A stretch of DNA of 64,000 bases from Actinernus sp. WN-2022 (taxonomy: Eukaryota; Cnidaria; Anthozoa; Actiniaria; Actinernidae): positions 90,687,740-90,751,739 of the forward strand of contig JAOWCC010000577.1 in assembly GCA_030867875.1 (NCBI GenBank), given 5' to 3'. Shown one piece after another: positions 55,651 to 64,000 of the stretch. The position numbers were made by a program, and so were the translations under genes. The notes under the pieces are model-generated. The model saw only the letters and a list, made by a program, of their open reading frames with translations, did not search any database and had not been told where the DNA came from. The number at the start of each line of letters is the position of its first letter. The stretch's first letter is position 1.

Positions 55651-57200
55651 ATGTTTTGATTCAATCCCCTTAGGTAGTTTTATTGCAGTTTTTATTAGTC
55701 TCGCGCTCGTACGTTCACCTTGTTCGGGGCGTGAAAAGAGCTAGACTTATCTTACTCAAATGGGACGCTTGTCTCTTCCTTATTCTGGCTATGTAAATGC
55801 ATGAAATTCATTGGAAATTCAAGAGGAAAAACTAAATGCATCCTGTTTGTTCACGTCTGCGAGAGAACATCTGCCAGGAGGAAAAACAATGCAAGGTTTT
55901 ACTTTTAAATAATTCTTAAACAGGCTGGAGTCGAACTGGAATTGCAAAAAGGCGAGATAAAATATATATACTTTTTTCAAACGAAAGAAATAATACATTG
56001 TTATGTTATTCTCTCGGGCATTACTTTTTTGACCACAAAAGATATGTTTACTTTAGTATTTGCAACCATGACACTCTCACTATATCCGCAGCGGAAGAGA
56101 ATTGTTTTGATATTGAAGCTTTGTGGCATTCTAAGGGAAACATTTACTCTATTCGATATAGCCTATTCACTATAGAAAATGTTAAAGTCTATTTTTGACG
56201 ATAGGCGGTAAATTTAACTGACAATTGTATTCAGCACTGAACATTGTATACTGCTGTCTGAGTTATACAGCATTTCTATATTTACACACCTATGCTCGCA
56301 TACCAGAAAGAAATAATGAAACTATTAATTAGTTCACTTGCGACAATGAAAGTTCGTATTTTACTTTAGGGAGTTTATTTATTTTAAATATTATTTAAGA
56401 TCCCATGCAGATACCTTACTTCTCGCATTTAACAAAATGTGAATCATCTACAGAATGTTTCTTAACTGAGGAAGCTTGTGATTTTGTGTCCACCACTTCT
56501 TAAGATTTCCTTCTTCTATTTCTTGTAGGGGATTAAAGTTAGATTCCATTTTAAAGTTTCGATACAATTAAGCCATGGCCAACAAAGTGAATGAGCGTTT
56601 GACAACTTGACTATGCAGGTGGTATCGCAAATTGTCGGCACGTTCAGGTATATATATATATATATATGAGTCATACTTAATGACAACTATAAAAGGCTTT
56701 TCTTGCCTTACTATAATCCAATGTTCATAGGAACATAGACGTTCGAATGAACCACCTGAATTGAAAGTGTTGTTGTAAGTTGTGCTGGTTCAGTTGTAAT
56801 GTTGTTGTGGGTGATAACGGTAAATGTTTAGTGTAACTATTTGTGTCAGGTTATTTTTGAGTAATAAAGTAAAGTAATATCCACATGTTTAAAAGCAATT
56901 TAACTTCCTAAATAAACATTGGTGGCGGAAAGCCACTGTTTATTTGGAAGATAAATTCTCGAGAGAAAGATTGGTGATACAAGTGATCAAATTTCGCAAA
57001 ACTAAAACCTTTTTATTTTTCTAAATATTAACTACACGTAAATGTACACATTTCACCGATGTGTTGATTAAAATAGCTTTGTAATCCCTAATTTTATGGA
57101 ACGTTTGTTGTTGTTTTAAAGCAAGAATATTCAAAGAGAACGATTCGATCTTTTCGTATTCAAGGAAAGAAAGGATGAATGGTAATAGGTGTTATTTGAT
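55651..57200. other. Upstream flank of the receptor gene
   Basis: Expected promoter region for the minus-strand gene. I see no TATA box or other core motif that I would defend. A (TA)n run of about 20 bp is at 56,650. Short open frames at 55,942-56,198 look like chance. Confidence 0.4.
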
Positions 57201-57207
57201 GGTGTAA

Positions 57208-57300
57208 TGCTTTAATTGTTATTACAACCAAGCCTCACTTTTGTGTTGATCGAGAGAAATTGTTGTGCCAAAGTAAGGCTTGGTGGTTATAACAAAAGCG
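57208..57300. mobile_element. Short MITE, CAAGCCT arms
   Basis: TGTTATTACAACCAAGCCT at the left is matched by AGGCTTGGTGGTTATAACA at the right. Confidence 0.75.
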
Positions 57301-59106
57301 TGATATCATTATTCATAAGGCCTATTTAAATTACAGAGATGCATGGATATCGCTGATTACAGCTAAGACGATATGACTTCTAAAAACACTAGTGAACCGC
57401 AATAACTTATTATTACGCTAGGGCTGCAAATGGTCTGGGGAAAAAACCGCGACAAAAGTCATGTTATTAGTATTATTATAAAAATACGAGATTAATTCTG
57501 GCTATTTTGTTTGCCATTTTCACCGATGTCTTTTCTTTTTTGCGTATTGCTTGAGCGAAGTTCCGGGAGTGCTTCAAACTAAACTTTTTCAAAATTGCTC
57601 GCTGGCGACTCGTTGGTGGGATTCACACATGAATGGCTTCCCTCGTCGCAATTGCAGCCCGATACTCGCGCGTTTACGTGAAGGCGGTTTTATATTTGGC
57701 CGCGTATTTTGATAATAATTTTGTTTAACGATTCATTTGTTTTAGGTCAGGTAGAGGTAGACAAGGCAGACTAAGGCTGAGGTGGAAGTGTATGGTGGAA
57801 AGAGACTTGAGAGAAGCAATCGAATCCATCGTAAGGGAAATATGGCGACTGTCCATTTGACCACAATACCTTGCGAACCTATCACAGTCAAAATAACACG
57901 TACAAATCCTTTATTCTCTTAAAGGACAGTGTATTGGCAACAGCAATTGTACTGGCCTATTTTTGAGATTTAAAAATTCTCTACCGTGATTTTATAACGG
58001 AATTAAAGTTTTTTGTGCGCAAAGAATTGTGGGTAAAGGTACAAGCCGCCATCTTTTTTGTACATTGGATTGGTGTCAGTCAGAGGGAAATGGACAAATG
58101 GTTCAATAGTACAGGGATACATGTGATCTCATCTGATAATGATGATGATAATAATTGTTATTATTATTATTATTATTATTATTGTACAGTTGTTGTTGTT
58201 TTAGCAAAGAGACAACTAAATCCTTTATTTACCTCGACTTGTTACAAGTAGTAAGAGTATAAATACTGCATAGCTCCGTGTAATATTGATTTTAATCTGA
58301 AAAAGAAGGGAGGTTATAGTGCACTAAGGATTTATGGGTACATAATAACTAGTTAATATCTTTATACGAGAAGACGTGAAGGTCTAACCTTTTGCAGTTA
58401 GAGCTAGTAATTAAGAACGAAATTGTTTCACAAAGACAGCACTCCGTACTCTAAGACCCTGACTGTAGTTCTGGTTTGAGGTACAGTTTCGCGATTCAGA
58501 CAAAGTAGCTGATGAGGCCGTTGTCCATTTAGCCAGCCGGGGTGGACTGGTTCTGGCTGTACAAAACGCGTTTTCACGTTTTGTTTTGCAGACAACAGCC
58601 AAATTGTTTGCGATTGCGTACTAGTATTATATTTTGTAATTAAGACTATTGTTTTATGCCATCGACCTAGATGTTAATTGCCGTCGTGGATTCTTAATAA
58701 GCTCCCTAATTATATATGCATTGTTAGATAGAACTGGCAGAATTCGTCTGGATGACTAAGTTCTGTTGCTCAGAGCACGGTAAGCGTTATTAAACCTACG
58801 ATTAGGGGGAAGCAAATAACATCGCTCCAACCTCGCCTCAAAAATACATATAGGAAGGCGCTCTGTAAACGTTACCTTAAGTTTATTATTCAGATATGCC
58901 AACCACAATTTGAATGGCCCACTTTGCTCTCCTTTGTTTCATTAGCCAATAGATTTCTTTTTTTTAAATTTAAATTACAATTGCTTATGTCAGAGTATGC
59001 TGGCGTTGATGGGCCTCCCAAAAATCAGGCCCTGCATGAATGCGGCCATATAACTGATTTTCAGCAAAGTACACAACCCTAACCATAATCATGAATGCAC
59101 GATGTG
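57301..59106. other. No recognised gene
   Basis: It contains a (GAT)n/(TTA)n microsatellite at 58,138-58,180. I see no coding signal. Confidence 0.45.
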
Positions 59107-61187
59107 CTGTCGCACTTTGTAATAAAAGTTGCACTTTGTAATAAACGTTGCACTTTGTAATACCTGTCAATTTTCAATTTCAATTTATTAACAAAAAATG
59201 CTACAAAGAGGAATGTACAGAAGAAAAGCCAAAGTCAGAGGCTTAAATGGCTTATGGTCAGTAGAGATAGTTAATATTACAAGAATTATTTTACAAGATG
59301 GAAAGAAAATCAAACTAGTGAATTAACAAACTCACATACACACACAGAATAGCTATAGTTTACAAATTTAAAATAAAAAATTAAAATAAACTGCTTATTA
59401 ATATATGCCTTATTGCCTGCATGTATTTTGAATTACATTTTTTGGAAAGAAAAACTATATAATAATTAAATGATAACACTGGGTATTAACAGTATTGATA
59501 AGCTTTTATAAAGGAAAAAAAGTCGCACTTTATAATAACTACGTCGCACTTTGTAATAAACCTTGTCGCACTTTGTAATAAAAAAAGCTGTGAGTCGCAC
59601 TTTACCAATAACTCCGTCGCACTTTACCAATAACTCCGTCGCACTCAGTCGTTATAATGTTAGAAAAAAATGGTTGCCCTAAGATCAACATATCCTAGCA
59701 AACAACTGCTGCCAACAAAAAGTGTGACGTCATCAGTCAAGTAATCCTCTACAATACAGCTACGAAACTTCGGGTACAAGACAAACAACACCTCTCAATC
59801 AAATTATGTCGGGCATTATTCGTTTATTGTCATGTAATGTAATGTAACAATTGCACTGATGCATCGAGGCATGCGCGTACTCAACAAGTCATCGAAAAGA
59901 AGTCGAACGCGTCGAATGCTGACCTGACTTTGTGCATTGCAAAGTGCTTTATTACGAGATTCATATATTTGGCAATTTTCCGTTAGTTGCTGTAAGCCAA
60001 AAGTTGTACAATTTCAATTAATTTACATGTTGCTGCGTGGCTCAAGGCTCCAATAAAATACATAGAATTATGCGAATACTAGAAAAAAGGATTTTTTAGA
60101 TATTTAAACATTTAATTTCCGATACTATTAGGTGCCTTTTTATTTTACTCTGGTTTATTACGATTCAGCGGGGCAAGGCTATAAGGGAACAAAAGAGGCC
60201 ATTGTAATATAAAAAAGCTGTCGCACTTTGTATAATAACTGTCCGTCGCACTTTGTGTTGTGCACGAGGATATTGTGTTGATGTTTGGAAGCTGTATTGT
60301 GCATCCTAACGAAGATATTCTTGGTTTTCATGTGACGTCATCAAAAAACTACCCCAGATAAAGTGGTTTACCCAGTAAAACTGGCCCCAATAAAATCCAT
60401 CTGGGGTTTGAATTTACCTGGGTACAGCGGCTACACGAAGACCATTGCATATCACGCCCCAGTAACTTTGTGGCGCGAAGGCCTTTTGTACTGTCAGATC
60501 CTCGAAATTTCATTGGCTGAACTATCTTGGGTCGGCAGCGATCCCTAAGACTTATCTGGGATACTATCAAGGAAAAGTTCCATTGTTCTTTCTTTCGGTA
60601 ATACTATGGAAATATACCTAGGTACGTTTTCTCCTGGGGAAATCGGTCATGTTGGTGCCAAGATGGCGGCCGCATTCAAAGTACTGTAACAGTGTCGTTC
60701 GGTACTTTCCTTGACCCACAGCTCCGTTGGGAAATAATCTAATGTTCCTAAATTTGGTTTAGTATAGTGTATTTTTCGTAGATCAAGATGTTTCATTTGA
60801 TTTTATCGATGCAAACCAATTTTGCGATCGCGTGTCATGACGATGAAAACCACCAATAGGAGATGTCCAGTAAGTCACGTGACTTATAATGTTACGTAAA
60901 ATGATTGCCAGGTGTTGTCTGTCTTGTACATGAGGGTAGCTCTGTTGATTACTTGACTGATAACGTCACACCTTTCGATTGGTAGCTGTTGTTTTCTAGG
61001 ATATGTTGATAGGGAAACCATTTTCTCTAAGTAAACATCTCATGACGAACCACTCTTTTGTGAAGATTATTACATTGTGCGACGGAGTTATTACAAAGTG
61101 CGACATCTTTTTTATTACAAAGTGCGACAGATATTACGAAGTGCGACGATTATTACAAAGTGCGACGATTATTACAAAGTGCGACAG
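59107..61187. mobile_element. Non-autonomous DNA transposon, 2.08 kb, with many subterminal repeats
   Basis: It begins CTGTCGCACTTTGTAATAA and ends TTATTACAAAGTGCGACAG (perfect inverse). The word GTCGCACTTTGTAATAA or a close variant recurs about 10 times in forward orientation up to 60,260 and about 6 times inverted near 61,075-61,187. No transposase frame is visible. No clear target duplication. Confidence 0.88.
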
Positions 61188-61554
61188 TACATACGGCAAT
61201 CGAAGTATGATACCCTTCTTTTAAACTAACATTAGAAATATCCACAGTTTACCATTGCATGGCTATGTTGCGTATGTGCCTTGATTTTAAACGTCGCACA
61301 ATGTGTGTAAAGTCGCCGTGACACATGCAGCCATATGCCGTGCGAGTTATGCAATGGGTCACGCTCAGAATGAGCTGTGTTATGTAATTCTGTTCAATTC
61401 AATTCAATACAATAATATCTGTTGATATTAGGCTCTCGCGGTTCCGCAGACCATAGCAAGCTAAAACGACACTGAGTAACACTTAAACTTAAGTTAAACC
61501 AGCTTTAACAGTAACACTAACACGAGACTTAGCCTATTATATTATTATAAAAGT

Positions 61555-61795
61555 CGTTATAGATTCCAAAAACGATGCCTGCACTGTCTATACCCTACCA
61601 ATGCAAGGTTATATTTGAAGTGGCTCCGCGGCTCCGTGGCTCCGTAGTGATACAATTATAGATTCCAAACACGATACCTGTCTATACCCTACCAATGCAA
61701 GGTTATATTTGAAGTGGCTCCGCGGCTCCGTGGCTCCGTAGTGAGACATTATAGATTCCAAACACGATACCTGTCTATACCCTACTGTAGTAGAA
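61555..61795. repeat. Tandem repeat, about 95-bp unit, with GGCTCCG heptamers
   Basis: The unit begins TATAGATTCCAAACACGAT and contains GGCTCCGCGGCTCCGTGGCT. Two complete copies and a partial third are present. Inverted CGGAGCC runs occur at 61,857-61,890 and near 62,055. Confidence 0.88.
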
Positions 61796-62499
61796 CGAAG
61801 CAACATGTATTATGTCAACACTATATCATGGGATTCCTGTGTGTTTTGTTCATCCACGGAGCCGCGAAGCCGCGGAGCCGCGGAGCCATGACCTTTGCCT
61901 TTCCTACTTTGTGATGATAATATATTCAAAATGGAGGTTGTAAGACTTAGCTAATCCTAACCCCTTTGCCTAAGATTAACTACAAAATGACTTTCAATCG
62001 CTAATACAGTTAAGTACTATTTCAGTTCCTTAAAACGACTGCGCGGGCAACTACGGAGCCACGGAGCCAGATATTTCTAAAGAGCTTCAAGAGTGCCACT
62101 GTATTCTGCAATTTAGCCAAGGTTTATTCTTTCGGATTTTAGATGTCAGAATTTCTTAGGGAATGAAAATGTGTTCTCGAAAACTTTAGGTGGCCGCTTC
62201 ACTAAATGATTAGTGATAAAATGTGACTCTCCCGAACAGCTTTTTAACCGAAAACTTCGTTGGGTGCCCTTGACTTTATAATAGTTGCCATACGTTATTT
62301 TAACATTATCGACGTCCTGTTGTATTAGTTATAATTATTATGCAACTACAGTTACTTTACATTATCTCCCTTCCCCTCTCTTCCTTCTTTTCATTCATTT
62401 ATTTAGGAGAAAAGAGATATCTGATCGCAGGTTAGAATTTCAGTAGCTCAATATATTTTTTCTGCTTCTGACCCTCCATGAAATTTCTACCATGATCTA

Positions 62500-62705
62500 G
62501 TCAGGAGTATCAGTAGATGGTGTGTCTATTTATAGCCGCGAAGTTCTGGTATGCGATTACGTTGTCTTTTGTTCTCTTGCGCTTTAGTATTTTTTAGCAG
62601 TTTGAACCGTGTTAATCACAATTTTTCAGTGCATCCTGATTGGTTGAAAGTGACGGCCTTTGTTCTTCTCGCGGGAAACTCTATACTAAAAATATGACAA
62701 TATAA
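62500..62705. mobile_element. CAGGAGCCC-family MITE interior, inverted and without ends
   Basis: The stretch GCGATTACGTTGTCTTTTGT to CTTCTCGCGGGAAA is the inverse of 31,610-31,760. Confidence 0.8.
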
Positions 62706-63084
62706 TGTGGGAAGAGGAACACTCCTCTGTTATATACTCCTGTCTAGCACGATATTGTTTTCTAACTTATCCAAACTCTTAAACAAAATCGTTTTACTCA
62801 TTATTATTCGTACCAACATTTACATACTTTTCGATTTGTTTTAATTAAACTCATGTCCTTGAAAGCCATTGATGTTTTTCTTATAATTTTATCACGCTTC
62901 TAGAATAATTTTTAGAATTCTGGCACTAAAATAATATTCTACATTGCTTTTAGGCTGCAAGCTTCGTGAATTGGAAATCAGTGCCGATACATGTATATGT
63001 ACCGAGGCATATACTAGGGGAGTTTAAAAGGGAGTATATAAATTATTTTAAATTCTAAGTTCTCGGAAGTACAATTTCCTGCAA

Positions 63085-63245
63085 GTTCTAAAGTGATTTT
63101 ACTTAACCCGTGAAGCAAAAAATAATAATCAGTATATAATAGTCAAATAGGAACAAAAGAAAACAATGGAATTAAGGACTAATAGTGTCTATTAGACAAA
63201 GTCTAATATATTCTATTTCACGAGTAAAGTAAAATCACTCTACAC
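63085..63245. mobile_element. Short foldback element
   Basis: AAAGTGATTTTACTTAACCC near 63,090 pairs with TAAAGTAAAATCACTC near 63,225. Confidence 0.6.
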
Positions 63246-63249
63246 AGTC

Positions 63250-64000
63250 ATCAATAATCCCATCAATTAATGGTCCTCGTGACACGTCATAAGAAATGTT
63301 CTACATGTAAATAAATGTGGCATTATCCCATCTATCTTATTTATACTCAGCATCACATAGTATACAGGCCCTGACAAAAGTCACCGTAAAGACACCGTAC
63401 GAACAACATCAAATTTTCCACACGAACGTCTGTAAAATTTTCCAAAATGTTCCGAGTTTGCGGGCCTATAACTTTGCTCCTATTCAAGATATAACTCTCA
63501 AATTTGGGATTTTGACTAACTGCGAGGTGCTCTTTTCAGCAGTATCGACGGTTTTGCTGTTATACGTATATATCAAAAGTTCAAAGAAACCGTGGAAGGG
63601 TCTATTACGAAATCATTCACGTTAACGTTTTGAGAAACAGCTTCCAATGCTTTCTGCAGCAAATGTTAATATTGAGCTTATAAGAACATTTTGAAACATA
63701 CTTGGCATCTATCATTGCTACTGGTATTTTATGGTGATACAATTTCTGATCACTTACTCCACTAGTTGGCCACCAGAGACGAAAATAAAGATTACCTGTT
63801 CCTGTATTATGACATAATCATCATAAATAATTAAACGTCAAATCAAACTATCAAATACGAAAAATAACAACTTTTCTCTCCCCTTGTCGGGGAAATTCAT
63901 ATCAAGGAGTGAAATATTGGATATTTGTTATGTTTGTATAGGCTTGCATATCCATGATGTCGACCTATAAGTGTGTATTACTAGTTTTTACACTTTTCCT
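63250..64000. other. Right flank, no recognised gene
   Basis: An open frame at 63,317-63,625 has no recognised domain and looks like dispersed repeat. I see nothing else to support. Confidence 0.4.

Noticed and set aside
63317..63625. A 102-codon plus-strand frame near the right end
   Set aside because: Composition and the phrase CCTATAACTTTGCTCC look like dispersed repeat; no domain or splice signals.

Overview
The window is nuclear DNA from an animal, most likely an anthozoan cnidarian (stony coral or sea anemone). The grounds are one long intron-rich gene with consensus GT-AG splice sites, dense small inverted-repeat transposons, decayed LINE, Gypsy-type and DIRS-like retroelements, tRNA-derived SINEs, and a moderately AT-rich background with no operon structure. 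The species assignment is inference.

The main content is a single gene on the minus strand running from 55,650 (start codon) to 8,673 (stop codon), about 47 kb. I assembled it exon by exon from reading frame, splice-site and intron-phase agreement. It encodes an adhesion G-protein-coupled receptor: signal peptide (exon 1), von Willebrand factor A-like domain (exon 2), Ser/Thr-rich stalk (exon 3), GAIN domain (exons 4-10) ending in an intact GPS with an H-M/T cleavage site and a tethered-agonist-like segment, seven-helix domain (exons 11-18) and short cytoplasmic tail (exon 19). Eighteen exons are placed and every junction between consecutive placed exons keeps frame. One short GAIN exon (phase 0 to phase 1) between 45,624 and 41,252 could not be found with confidence.

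Layout in ascending coordinates. 1-8,600: flank with a possible terminal exon of another gene (378-590, weak), minisatellites, a decayed Gypsy-type integrase (5,940-6,632) and MITEs. 8,673-15,784: exons 19 to 16, with a broken DIRS-like retroelement and a 31-bp tandem array in the introns. 16,459-17,401: about 940 bp of pentanucleotide repeat, (ATCGC)n then (ATCCT ATTCT)n then (ATTCT)~142, inside the intron between exons 15 and 16. 21,434-36,022: exons 15 to 9, separated by foldback elements, two LINE fragments and a SINE. 37,081-39,420: a decayed LINE. 39,425-55,557: the rest of the gene with many MITEs, some ending only a few bases from splice donors. 55,651-64,000: upstream flank with no convincing gene, dominated by a 2.1-kb non-autonomous transposon (59,107-61,187) full of short subterminal repeats.

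The receptor is expected to be a plasma-membrane protein that senses an extracellular or matrix partner through its VWA head, self-cleaves at the GPS, and signals through G proteins when the stalk is displaced. That mechanism is known for the family and inferred here. Every other coding trace is transposon-derived.
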